Source: Anaerolineales bacterium UBA5797
Lineage (GTDB): Bacteria > Chloroflexota > Anaerolineae > Anaerolineales > Villigracilaceae
NCBI GenBank assembly: GCA_002418205.1
Contig: DIDP01000011.1
Span: 110,749-174,748 of the forward strand
Direction of reading: 5' to 3'
DNA: 64,000 nucleotides
The position numbers and the translations under genes are program-made. Below are positions 34,431 through 42,791 of this stretch, in pieces. The notes beneath the pieces are model-generated. The model was given only the letters and a program-made list of their open reading frames with translations. It did no database searches and had not been told where the DNA came from. Position 1 is the stretch's first letter, and each line of letters opens with the position of its first letter.

Positions 34431-34521
34431 TACTTTCCAAAACGTTGATTTTGTTCTGCGGAATGCGACGAACGACATTTTCGCCGTTTTCCGAATGACA
34501 TAATCAAAAGGAGAAGGCAAA

Positions 34522-35586
34522 ATGGTCAATTATATTATTCGGCGTTTGCTGCTTGTGCCGGTTTTGCTCTTTGGGGTGACGATCCTGATCTTCGGCATGT
34601 TGCAGTTCCTCACACCGGTGGAGCGCTCCGCCTTATACGTAAGAGATATCCCCAAGACGGAACGACAAATTGATGGGATCATCCTCAAGTATGGCCTGGA
34701 TAAACCCATCTATGTTCAATACTGGCGCTGGCTGACCGGGGCGATCGATCCCGTGAACGGTGAACGGGTTGGCGGCATCGTTTTCGGCGACTTTGGCTGG
34801 TCCCGCACCGGTTCGCAACCTGTATCCGCCCTTATCTCAGCCCGATTCCCGAACACGCTCGATCTCACTTTGTGGGCGGTTGGTCCCGTTATTTTGGTCG
34901 GCATCTGGCTGGGGATCCAGGCGGCTGTGCACCACAACGGTTTCATCGATCAGGCGGGTCGTATCTTCAGCATCGTTGGCACATCCTTCCCGACCTTCGT
35001 GTTCGGCCTGCTGATGTTGATGATCTTCTATGCCAACCTGCAATGGTTCCCGCCCGGGCGCCTCTCGACGCCCATGCAGGCGGTGGTCTCCGCGGAAAGC
35101 TTCAAATCCTACACTTCGCTCCTGACGGTCGACAGCCTGCTCAATGGGCGTTTCGATGTGTTCATCGACGCGTTGAAGCACATGATCCTGCCGATCCTGA
35201 CCCTTTCGTATCTCAGTTGGGCAACCTTCCTGCGTGTGACGCGTTCCTCGATGCTCGAAACACTGCGCCAGGAATATGTCACTACGGCGCGCGCCAAGGG
35301 TCTGCCCGAGCGTGATGTGATCTTCAAGCATGCCCGCCCCAATGCGATGATCTCGGTTGTCACCCTGGCTGGTTTCACCGTGGTCGGTTTGATGGGCGGC
35401 GTGGTGATCACCGAAACGGTCTTCGACTATCCGGGGATCGGCAAGGCGGCGGCTGAAGCAGCCAGTCAACTGGACGTGGTGACGGTGCTGGGCTTTGCAT
35501 TGTTCAACGGTTTTATCCTGATCGTTGCCAACGTGGTGGTTGACATCCTGTATGCTGTTGTCGATCCGCGCGTGCGTTTATCCTAG
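34522..35586 (+). CDS. peptide ABC transporter permease, DppB/OppB type
   Basis: A 354-residue permease with six predicted membrane segments: N-terminal YIIRRLLLVPVLLFGVTILIF, KYGLDKPIYVQYWRWL, and the cytoplasmic EAA loop YVTTARAKGLPERDVIFKHARPNAM; C-terminal VVITETVFDYPGIG. It forms the inner-membrane channel with the next gene, 9 bases downstream. The insertion of about 40 residues after the third segment (STPMQAVVSAESFK) is typical of long Chloroflexi DppB proteins. Confidence 0.93.
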   Translation: MVNYIIRRLLLVPVLLFGVTILIFGMLQFLTPVERSALYVRDIPKTERQIDGIILKYGLDKPIYVQYWRWLTGAIDPVNGERVGGIVFGDFGWSRTGSQPVSALISARFPNTLDLTLWAVGPVILVGIWLGIQAAVHHNGFIDQAGRIFSIVGTSFPTFVFGLLMLMIFYANLQWFPPGRLSTPMQAVVSAESFKSYTSLLTVDSLLNGRFDVFIDALKHMILPILTLSYLSWATFLRVTRSSMLETLRQEYVTTARAKGLPERDVIFKHARPNAMISVVTLAGFTVVGLMGGVVITETVFDYPGIGKAAAEAASQLDVVTVLGFALFNGFILIVANVVVDILYAVVDPRVRLS

Positions 35587-35595
35587 GAGTTCAAT

Positions 35596-36636
35596 ATGAC
35601 CGCACATACACCAACAGGTGATAACACTTTATTGGGCGAAACCATATCGATGCGCAAGATCGGGCGGCTGGAACGTTTCCTGGGTCCCGAAAACTACCGT
35701 ATCGTGACAGGGATGTTCAAGACGCCCGCCGCGATCCTTGGGTTTTCGTTGATCGTGCTTTTCATCATCGTTGCCCTTGCAGCACCGCTTCTCGCTCCGC
35801 CATTGAACCCCAATGATCCCTATAAGATCCCGCGCGATGGCTTCAAGGCTGACCCCCAGCCAATGATGTCACCGTGGAATCGCAATGTGCCGCCCCTGCC
35901 GTCCTGGTGGAAGTCCATCATGAAAACGGATGAATGGGTCCATATCCTGGGAACCTCCCAGGGTCAGTATGATGTCTATTATGGGGTCATCTGGGGAACC
36001 CGGACCGCGTTCAAGACCGGCATGATCGTGGTGATCTCGACCTTCCTGATCGGTATCGTGGTTGGTTCCGTATCGGCCTATTATGGCGGCATGGTGGACA
36101 ATATCATCATGCGCATCGTGGATATATTCCTGACACTGCCGTTCATCCTTGCCGCGTTGATCATGGCTGCCGTGCTCACGCCAAAGATAGGAAGGAGTCT
36201 GGTTCCCTCCATCCTTGCCTTGATCACGTTCGGGTGGATGGGATACGCCCGCATCATCCGCGGCGACATCCTCTCCACCAAGGAACGTGACTACGTCATG
36301 GCGGCGCGGGTGATCGGTGTGAAGGACAGCCGCATCCTCTTCCGTCACATCCTGCCCAATGCCATCTTCCCGACCATGGTGCTGGCCTCCCTCGCGATCG
36401 GTGATGTGGTGCTGTCCTTTGCCGCACTATCCTTCCTGGGGATCGGCACCGAGATCGGCTACGCAGACTGGGGGCAGGTGCTGTCCTTTGCCCGTAACTG
36501 GATCATCAGTCTGAACCAGTACTGGTATATCGTGGTCTGGCCCGGTCTGACACTGGTGATGTTCGTGATGGGCTGGAACCTGCTCGGCGATGCCCTGCGC
36601 GACGTGCTCGATCCCCGCATGCGAGGCAAGACATAA
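35596..36636 (+). CDS. peptide ABC transporter permease, DppC/OppC type
   Basis: A 346-residue permease: N-terminal cytoplasmic stretch, first segment ILGFSLIVLFIIVALAAPLLA, then a 90-residue periplasmic-type loop ending GTSQGQYDVYYGVIWGTR, the EAA loop YVMAARVIGVKDSRILFRHILPNAIFP, and GDALRDVLDPRMRG at the end. It is the heteropartner of the preceding permease and the only permease pair in this locus. Confidence 0.93.
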   Translation: MTAHTPTGDNTLLGETISMRKIGRLERFLGPENYRIVTGMFKTPAAILGFSLIVLFIIVALAAPLLAPPLNPNDPYKIPRDGFKADPQPMMSPWNRNVPPLPSWWKSIMKTDEWVHILGTSQGQYDVYYGVIWGTRTAFKTGMIVVISTFLIGIVVGSVSAYYGGMVDNIIMRIVDIFLTLPFILAALIMAAVLTPKIGRSLVPSILALITFGWMGYARIIRGDILSTKERDYVMAARVIGVKDSRILFRHILPNAIFPTMVLASLAIGDVVLSFAALSFLGIGTEIGYADWGQVLSFARNWIISLNQYWYIVVWPGLTLVMFVMGWNLLGDALRDVLDPRMRGKT

Positions 36637-36639
36637 CCT

Positions 36640-37359
36640 GTGTTTGCCAGATTTCTTTTTAGAACCGGTTCGATCGCTCTAGGAATAGCCCTGCTTATGG
36701 CAGGGCTATTTTTCGAGGGTGGGACCGCCTCCTCCTCGAATCAGCTTGCCACGCCGACCCCGACCCTTTCGCCATTCGACCGGCTTGCCAAACCGACATT
36801 GCCCGCCGAACCCTCCCAGGCAGACCTGGGCGCGCAGGATTACTGGTTGTATTGCCTGCCCTGTCACGGCGACCGCGGTCAGGGGTTGACCGAAGAATTT
36901 CGAGAGACCTATCCTCCGGGTGAGGTCGATTGCTGGCAATCGGGTTGTCATGGCAAGCGCCCCTACGAAAATGGATTTACCCTCCCCACAGCCATTCCGG
37001 CTGTGATCGGCCCCGGCGCCATCGGCAAGTTCACCGACGCCGCGCAACTCCATGCCTATATCCGCGCCGCGATGCCGTATTGGAAGCCGGGCAGTCTGAC
37101 CGAGGACGAATACTGGCGCGTGACCGCGTTCCTCTTGCGCGATAACGGTCTATGGGATGACTCGCAGGAGTTGAATCCATCGAATGCGGGCGGGGTCAGG
37201 ATCGCGCCTGGGACGCCGACTCCGCTTGTGACGCCGGAGCAGGTACCGGTCCGGGAGGGAGGCGGGATGAGTCCGTGGCTGTTGATCCCCATCGTATTAA
37301 TCATCCTGCTGGTTCTATTCTTCTTCCTCAAAAAAATCCAAAACAAGGCTACAATCTAG
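36640..37359 (+). CDS. membrane-anchored c-type cytochrome
   Basis: A 239-residue protein from a GTG start 3 bases after the permease stop. It has an N-terminal membrane/signal segment, a mono-heme site YCLPCHGDRGQG, a later CWQSGCHG (CX4CH, not a standard site), the probable axial Met in AAMPYWKPG, and a C-terminal membrane segment WLLIPIVLIILLVLFFFLKK. It is likely a respiratory electron carrier on the outer face. Its place inside a peptide-transport locus is unusual. Confidence 0.82.
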   Translation: MFARFLFRTGSIALGIALLMAGLFFEGGTASSSNQLATPTPTLSPFDRLAKPTLPAEPSQADLGAQDYWLYCLPCHGDRGQGLTEEFRETYPPGEVDCWQSGCHGKRPYENGFTLPTAIPAVIGPGAIGKFTDAAQLHAYIRAAMPYWKPGSLTEDEYWRVTAFLLRDNGLWDDSQELNPSNAGGVRIAPGTPTPLVTPEQVPVREGGGMSPWLLIPIVLIILLVLFFFLKKIQNKATI

Positions 37360-37370
37360 AGGGAGGCTTC

Positions 37371-39308
37371 ATGAAAATGCGCATCGTCCATGTTTTCGTT
37401 TTACTGGTTTTGACCCTCTCTGCCTGTGCCCCGCAGGGGAATGAGACTCCGATCCTGCCGGATGTCCCCACGGAAACGCCGGCGCCTCTCCCCACGCCGA
37501 CGCCTGTTTCGCGTTCCCTGAACATTTGCCTTGGCGAGGAACCGACCACGCTGTATCCGTATGGCGGTTTAAGTTCCGCGGCGCGCAGCGTGCTCTCCGC
37601 GATCTATGACGGACCGATCGATATGGTTGGGTATGGATACGAAGCGGTCATCCTCGAGAAGGTCCCGGATATCGCAGATGGCGATGCGCAGGTCAATCCG
37701 GTTGCAGTGAGCGCCGGTGACCTTGTGGTCGATTCGACGGGCGCGGTGGTCTCGCTTGCCACGGGTGTCAGGGTCCGCCCCGGCGGTTGTCGCAGTGACG
37801 CCTGTGCGATCACGTATGACGGCTCGAGCAGTATTCAGATGGACCAGATGGTGGTCACCTTCACCATGCTCGAAGGTTTGATGTGGTCCGATGGCGAACC
37901 GCTGACTGCCGGTGATTCGGTCTATTCGTTCAACCTCGCCTCCAATGACGATACGCCCGTCAGCAAATATCTGGTGGACCGCACCGAGACCTACGAAGCC
38001 GCGGACGATATCACCGTTCAATGGTGGGGCGTGCCCGGCTTCATCGATACCGATTACCAGACCAATTTCTGGATGCCTCTGCCGCAGCATGTCTGGGACG
38101 AATTTTCCGCCGCCGACCTGTTGCAGGTGGACGTTTCCACACGCGCGCCGCTTGGCTGGGGCGCTTATGTTATGGATGAATGGACGCCCGGCGAGGGCAT
38201 TCATCTTGTCAAAAACCTGAATTACTTCCGGGCGGATAGTGACCTGCCCAAATTCGACGAATTGAACTTCCATTTTGTGACAGATGCCAATGCCGCCCTG
38301 ACCGCGCTCGTGGATGGCACCTGTGATGTGCTCGATCCCTCTGTCCGGTTGGATGGGCAGGTGGCTCTGTTGCAGCAGATGCAGGCTGATGGTCAGGCGC
38401 AACTGCTCACCGCGCCGACCAACACCATGGAATGGCTGGGGATCGGCATTGCCCACGTTTCCTATGACGATGGTTACAACTCCACCGGCTTCAACCCCGA
38501 CCGTCCGGATTACTTTGGAGATGTGCGCACCCGTCAGGCGATTGCCGCCTGCCTCGACCGCCAGAAGGTGGTGGATACGGTGCTCTTCGGACTCTCCCAG
38601 GTGCCCGATAGTTACCTGCCGCCCGATCATCCTCTGCACAACGGCAACATCCAGACCTATGCGTTCGATCCTGCCCGGGGCAACCAGATCCTTGAACAGG
38701 TCGGCTGGCTCGACCATGACAAGGACCCGTCCACGCCGCGCCAGGCGTTTGGCGTTACCGGCATCCCGGTCGGCACGCCGCTTGTATTGAATTACTACAC
38801 AACCTCCGCCACCCAGCGCCGTCAGGTGGTCGAGATCTTCACGCAATCGCTGGCAGATTGCGGCATCGGCTTGAACCCGGTCTATTACACAGCCGCCGAC
38901 TTTTACGCCCAGGGACCCGCCGGACCGCTCTTCGGTCGCCAGTTCGATCTCGCGGAATATGCCATTGGCGTTGACACCATCGAACCGCAATGCGGCTGGT
39001 TCACAACCGCGCAGATCCCAACCGCGGACAATAACTGGATTGGAACCAACATCAGCGGGTATTCCAATCCCGAATTCGATTCAGCCTGCGAACAGGCGCT
39101 CCAGTCCCTGCCGGACGATCCTGAATATGCGCTTCACCAACAGGCGCAGGCAACCTTTGCGTCCGAACTTCCGTCCATTCCGCTGTATCTGCGCCTCAAG
39201 GTAGCTGCCACCCGGAATGATTTCTGCGGATTCACCCTTGACCCGACCTCCTCCTATGCCCTGGCGGATCTGGAATCCTTCGACTACGGGACCAGTTGCG
39301 GACCCTGA
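37371..39308 (+). CDS. peptide ABC transporter substrate-binding lipoprotein 2
   Basis: A 645-residue SBP_bac_5 protein: lipobox TLSAC (Cys19), linker, then LNICLGEEPTTLYPYGGLS and VTFTMLEGLMWSDGEPLTAGDSVYSF, the family signature. It diverges strongly from the first binding protein, so it may have a different substrate. The ATG at 37371 is preferred to the earlier in-frame start because GAGGGAGG lies 5 bases upstream. It lies between the cytochrome gene and the second ATPase pair. Confidence 0.92.
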   Translation: MKMRIVHVFVLLVLTLSACAPQGNETPILPDVPTETPAPLPTPTPVSRSLNICLGEEPTTLYPYGGLSSAARSVLSAIYDGPIDMVGYGYEAVILEKVPDIADGDAQVNPVAVSAGDLVVDSTGAVVSLATGVRVRPGGCRSDACAITYDGSSSIQMDQMVVTFTMLEGLMWSDGEPLTAGDSVYSFNLASNDDTPVSKYLVDRTETYEAADDITVQWWGVPGFIDTDYQTNFWMPLPQHVWDEFSAADLLQVDVSTRAPLGWGAYVMDEWTPGEGIHLVKNLNYFRADSDLPKFDELNFHFVTDANAALTALVDGTCDVLDPSVRLDGQVALLQQMQADGQAQLLTAPTNTMEWLGIGIAHVSYDDGYNSTGFNPDRPDYFGDVRTRQAIAACLDRQKVVDTVLFGLSQVPDSYLPPDHPLHNGNIQTYAFDPARGNQILEQVGWLDHDKDPSTPRQAFGVTGIPVGTPLVLNYYTTSATQRRQVVEIFTQSLADCGIGLNPVYYTAADFYAQGPAGPLFGRQFDLAEYAIGVDTIEPQCGWFTTAQIPTADNNWIGTNISGYSNPEFDSACEQALQSLPDDPEYALHQQAQATFASELPSIPLYLRLKVAATRNDFCGFTLDPTSSYALADLESFDYGTSCGP

Positions 39309-39404
39309 ACCTGGACGCCTCATGTCCGCGCCGGAGGTTGATGCCGTTATGAAAGCATATGCCTCTCCGAAGATTTGATTCCGCCAATCCTTGCATCGAA
39401 TCTT

Positions 39405-39413
39405 TGCTATAAT
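39405..39413 (+). promoter_or_regulatory. extended -10 promoter of the second ATPase pair
   Basis: TGC-TATAAT (39405-39413), about 26 bases ahead of the ATG at 39439. No -35 needed for extended -10 promoters; none seen. Confidence 0.5.
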
Positions 39414-39438
39414 CCATTTAAAATCGGAGTATTCACTG

Positions 39439-40458
39439 ATGAACAACAGCAGACCTCTTTTGGAAGTCAAGGGACTCAAGACCTATTTCTATACGGACGA
39501 TGGCATTGTCCGCGCTGTCGATGGTGTTGACTTTGAAGTCTACCCGGGAGAGGTGCTGGGACTGGTCGGTGAGTCAGGGTGCGGCAAAAGTGTGACATCG
39601 CTTTCGATCATGCGCCTGATCTCCAAACCGGGCAGGGTATTGGAAGGGGAGATCCTGTTGGATGGCGAGAACCTCCTGCAGTTCCCGGAGGACGAAATGA
39701 TCAAGGTGCGCGGCAACCGCATCTCCATGATCTTCCAGCAGCCGCAGACCGCGTTGAATCCCGTTTTCAAGGTTGGCGATCAACTCGCAGAGGTGTTGAA
39801 CGTGCATCAGGATCTGGGGAAGGATGCAGGTTGGAAGCGCGCCATCGAATTGCTCAGAATGGTTGGCGTGCCGGACCCCGAACGCCGCGTGGATGCATAT
39901 CCGCATGAACTGTCGGGCGGCATGGCACAACGCGTCATGATCGCGATGGCTCTGGCGTGCGTCCCTGAACTGTTGATCGCGGATGAACCGACCACCGCCC
40001 TGGATGTCACCATTCAGGCGCAGATCCTGGACCTGATGCGTTCCATGCGCAGGGAGATGGGCACGTCGGTCATCCTCATCACCCACGACCTTGGTGTTGT
40101 GGCTGAAATGGCGGAACGCGTGGCGGTCATGTATGCCGGCGAGATCGTCGAACAGACGGATGTCAACACGCTGTTCGACCAGCCTTTGCATCCCTACACC
40201 CAGGGCTTGATCGGCTCGATCCCGATCCTCGGCGAGATCAAGGACAGGCTGGATGTCATCCCGGGTTCCGTGCCCAACCTGGTGGACCTGCCTCCCGGCT
40301 GCAGGTTCGCGCCGCGTTGCCAGGCGCGCATACAACACAACCTCACCATTTGCACGGAACAGGACCCCGAACTGGAAGAAGTCAAAATGGGGCACAAGGT
40401 GCGTTGCTGGCTGTACCAAAGCGCAGAGGGACATACCCCGCCTCTGAAGGTCAGTTAG
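39439..40458 (+). CDS. oligopeptide ABC transporter ATP-binding protein 2 (OppD/DppD type)
   Basis: A 339-residue ABC ATPase with GESGCGKSV, FQQPQTALNP, LSGGMAQRVM, LIADEPTTALDV and THDLG, and the C-terminal extension CRFAPRCQARIQ. The ATG at 39439 is chosen because the family N-terminus (PLLEVKGLKTYFYTDDG) begins there and a promoter lies between it and the longer ORF start. It resembles the ATPase at 30193 but is clearly a distinct paralogue. Confidence 0.92.
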   Translation: MNNSRPLLEVKGLKTYFYTDDGIVRAVDGVDFEVYPGEVLGLVGESGCGKSVTSLSIMRLISKPGRVLEGEILLDGENLLQFPEDEMIKVRGNRISMIFQQPQTALNPVFKVGDQLAEVLNVHQDLGKDAGWKRAIELLRMVGVPDPERRVDAYPHELSGGMAQRVMIAMALACVPELLIADEPTTALDVTIQAQILDLMRSMRREMGTSVILITHDLGVVAEMAERVAVMYAGEIVEQTDVNTLFDQPLHPYTQGLIGSIPILGEIKDRLDVIPGSVPNLVDLPPGCRFAPRCQARIQHNLTICTEQDPELEEVKMGHKVRCWLYQSAEGHTPPLKVS

Positions 40459-40468
40459 CCATCCCCTC

Positions 40469-41482
40469 ATGGAGCAATGGAAAATGCAAAGAGATACCAA
40501 CCATAAAGGGGAAACCCTTGTCGAAGTCAACAACCTGGTCAAGTATTTTCCCGTCCGCGCGGGGTTGCTTCAGCGGGTTGTGAATCATGTCAAGGCTGTG
40601 GATGATGTCAGTTTTTTTGTAAGGAAGGGCGAGACCCTGGGTTTGGTGGGGGAGTCGGGTTGCGGCAAGACAACCGTGGGGCGTACCATGTTGCGCCTGA
40701 TCGAACCGACCTCCGGATCTGTGACCTTTGGTGGCAAGGATGTCTTCAGCCTGCCGCCGCGTGACCTCAAGATCGTTCGCCGCGACATGCAGATCATCTT
40801 TCAGGATCCCTATGCTTCGCTCGATCCGCGCGTTCCCATCGGTGAATCGGTCATGGAAGGCTTGCACATCCACAGGATCGGCACCCCGAAAGAGCGGATT
40901 GAGATCATGCTTGAGACCCTCAAAAAGGTGGGTCTTGAGGATTATCATGCCCGCCGTTACCCGCATGAGTTTTCGGGCGGTCAGCGTCAGCGCATTGGCA
41001 TTGCACGTGCCCTGGCATTGCGCCCCAGTTTCATCGTTTGTGATGAACCGGTCTCCGCGCTGGATGTGTCCATCCAGTCGCAGGTCCTGAACATCCTCAA
41101 GGACCTGCAGGGCGAGTTCGGTCTTACTTATCTTTTTATTGCGCACAATCTCTCGGTGGTCGAACATGTATCAGACCGTGTTGCAGTGATGTATCTCGGC
41201 AAGATGGTCGAGTTGACCACGCGCGAGGAACTGTTCCGCAACCCGTTGCACCCGTACACCCAGGCGCTGATGTCTGCGATCCCGGTTCCGAATCCGCGCT
41301 TGAAAAGGAACCGGGTCATCCTGAAGGGTGACGTGCCGAGCCCGCTGAACCCGCCAAAGGGATGCCGCTTCCATCCGCGCTGCCCTGCGGCGGTGGCAAA
41401 ATGCTCGCAGGAGGAACCCCGGTTCAAGGAACTTTCAGCGGATCACTGGGTGGCTTGCTGGGTTGCCGAAGGGAACGTGTAA
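40469..41482 (+). CDS. oligopeptide ABC transporter ATP-binding protein 2 (OppF/DppF type)
   Basis: A 337-residue ABC ATPase: GESGCGKTTVGRT, FQDPYASLDPR, FSGGQRQRIGIA, CDEPVSALDVS, AHNLSVV (Asn replaces the usual Asp after the H-loop His), and the extension CRFHPRCPAAVAKC. It follows the D-type ATPase by 10 bases. ATG at 40484 (MQRDTNHKG) is a possible alternative start with GGAG upstream. Confidence 0.91.
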   Translation: MEQWKMQRDTNHKGETLVEVNNLVKYFPVRAGLLQRVVNHVKAVDDVSFFVRKGETLGLVGESGCGKTTVGRTMLRLIEPTSGSVTFGGKDVFSLPPRDLKIVRRDMQIIFQDPYASLDPRVPIGESVMEGLHIHRIGTPKERIEIMLETLKKVGLEDYHARRYPHEFSGGQRQRIGIARALALRPSFIVCDEPVSALDVSIQSQVLNILKDLQGEFGLTYLFIAHNLSVVEHVSDRVAVMYLGKMVELTTREELFRNPLHPYTQALMSAIPVPNPRLKRNRVILKGDVPSPLNPPKGCRFHPRCPAAVAKCSQEEPRFKELSADHWVACWVAEGNV

Positions 41483-41493
41483 CCGGACCTTTT

Positions 41494-42606
41494 ATGACAA
41501 CGCCGTGCGTTTTACTTGTTGACGATCAGCGCGATATTGTCCGTTTGCTCCATTCGAGCCTGCAAACATTGGGACATCCGTTGGAGATTGTCGATGCACC
41601 CTCGGGGGAGGAGGCATTGTTGGAAGCCTCACGCCGCAAGGTGGACTTATTGGTCGCGGATTATCTGTTGCCGGGCATTTCCGGTGTTGAATTGATGCGC
41701 AAGGTCAGGGTGCGCAATCCCGAAATGAAGGTGATCTTCATCACGGGGATAACGGAACGCAAAGCGCGCAATGAAATGCTCGGGGCAGGCGCCATTGCCG
41801 TGTTCGATAAGCCCATCCCGCTTGCCGATTTTCTGGACGCGGTGGAACGCGGTTTGGGTTTGGTGCGCACGATCTTTCCTCCCGAATCGACCAGGGATGC
41901 CGAGGAAAAGCGCAAGACACTTTCCGAACTGCTGATCGGTTTCCGTCAAAAGGTAAAGGCGGATGCGGTCTTTTTGATCAGCGACCGTGGACGCGTCCTG
42001 GCGCGCGCCGGGGACCTGTATGACAGCAGCATGGAGGTGTCCCTGCTCTCGGCGTTGATGGGCATCTATGCCGCAGGCTTGAAGGTCTCGCGCATCATCC
42101 GCCAGGACAGTCTGGATAATTATCACGTTTTCCGCGGCGGGGACAATGACCTGCTGTTGATCCCGATCGATGCGTCACATGCCCTGCTGCTGGCGGGTAG
42201 TGACCTTGCCAACCCGGACCGCATCCTGCAAACGGTGGAAGGCATGTTGTTCGTGCGCGGCGATGTGGAGAATGTGTTGCAGTCGCTTGGGGTGGCGTCC
42301 GGGGTTGAGAAAACGGAATCAGCCGTCCCGCAGGAGGAGAGCGAGTCGGTGTTTGTCCCATTGGATGAGCCTGAACCCGAACCCGAGGTGGATGTCGATG
42401 CCCTGCTTGCAACCGCGAGGAAAAAATCGAAGGTCAAGGATGTGGACGCCTTCTGGGATGAGGCTGTCGAAAAGACCGGCAACATCCCGTTGAACCCGGA
42501 TGTGATCACGTTCGAGGAAGCCAAGAAACTTGGTTTGAAACCCGGCGAAGCGCCGATCAAGGCGACAGGTCCGTTGCGCGGGACAGGCTCGTTGAAGAAG
42601 AAGTGA
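41494..42606 (+). CDS. response regulator with C-terminal roadblock-like domain
   Basis: A 370-residue protein. Residues 1-125 are a receiver domain: VLLVDDQRD, phospho-acceptor in LLVADYLLPGISG, and the conserved Lys in VFDKPIP. The middle 150 residues (ADAVFLISDRGRVLARAGDL ... LLIPIDASHALLLAG) look like a roadblock/LC7 or small GAF-type sensor; the acidic C-terminal tail ends in a basic GTGSLKKK. No DNA-binding domain is seen. The start at 41494 is the only one that gives a normal REC N-terminus. It follows the ATPase gene by 11 bases; the cognate kinase is not in the window. Confidence 0.85.
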   Translation: MTTPCVLLVDDQRDIVRLLHSSLQTLGHPLEIVDAPSGEEALLEASRRKVDLLVADYLLPGISGVELMRKVRVRNPEMKVIFITGITERKARNEMLGAGAIAVFDKPIPLADFLDAVERGLGLVRTIFPPESTRDAEEKRKTLSELLIGFRQKVKADAVFLISDRGRVLARAGDLYDSSMEVSLLSALMGIYAAGLKVSRIIRQDSLDNYHVFRGGDNDLLLIPIDASHALLLAGSDLANPDRILQTVEGMLFVRGDVENVLQSLGVASGVEKTESAVPQEESESVFVPLDEPEPEPEVDVDALLATARKKSKVKDVDAFWDEAVEKTGNIPLNPDVITFEEAKKLGLKPGEAPIKATGPLRGTGSLKKK

Positions 42607-42619
42607 GCCGAATATCTTG

Positions 42620-42628
42620 TGATACAAT
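42620..42628 (+). promoter_or_regulatory. extended -10 promoter of tRNA-Gln
   Basis: TGATACAAT, 11 bases before the first tRNA base, in the same form as the TGATAC-type boxes at 12018 and 17129. Confidence 0.5.
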
Positions 42629-42639
42629 AGCGTCCGCAC

Positions 42640-42713
42640 TGGGGCATGGTGCAATGGCAGCACACCGGCCTTTGGAGCCGTGGATCTTGGTTCGAATCCA
42701 GGTGCCCCAGCCA
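42640..42713 (+). tRNA. tRNA-Gln (anticodon TTG)
   Basis: A 74-base cloverleaf: acceptor stem TGGGGCA/TGCCCCA, D arm GTGC/GCAC around AATGGCA, anticodon loop CTTTGGA with TTG at positions 34-36, T loop TTCGAAT, discriminator G and an encoded CCA. The anticodon stem has one C-T mismatch at its base. It reads CAA and, by wobble, CAG codons. It stands alone between the response regulator and glmU genes. Confidence 0.93.
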
Positions 42714-42791
42714 TTTCCCGCTTTTGCGGGGCTTTATTTCTAAACAGGCTTCGCACGTTGCGGCAGCCTGTTTTTTGTTCAGGAGTTTATT

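Noticed and set aside
37569..38990. 473-residue open frame on the minus strand, opposite the second binding-protein gene
   Set aside because: Same reason: an antisense shadow of a recognised gene.
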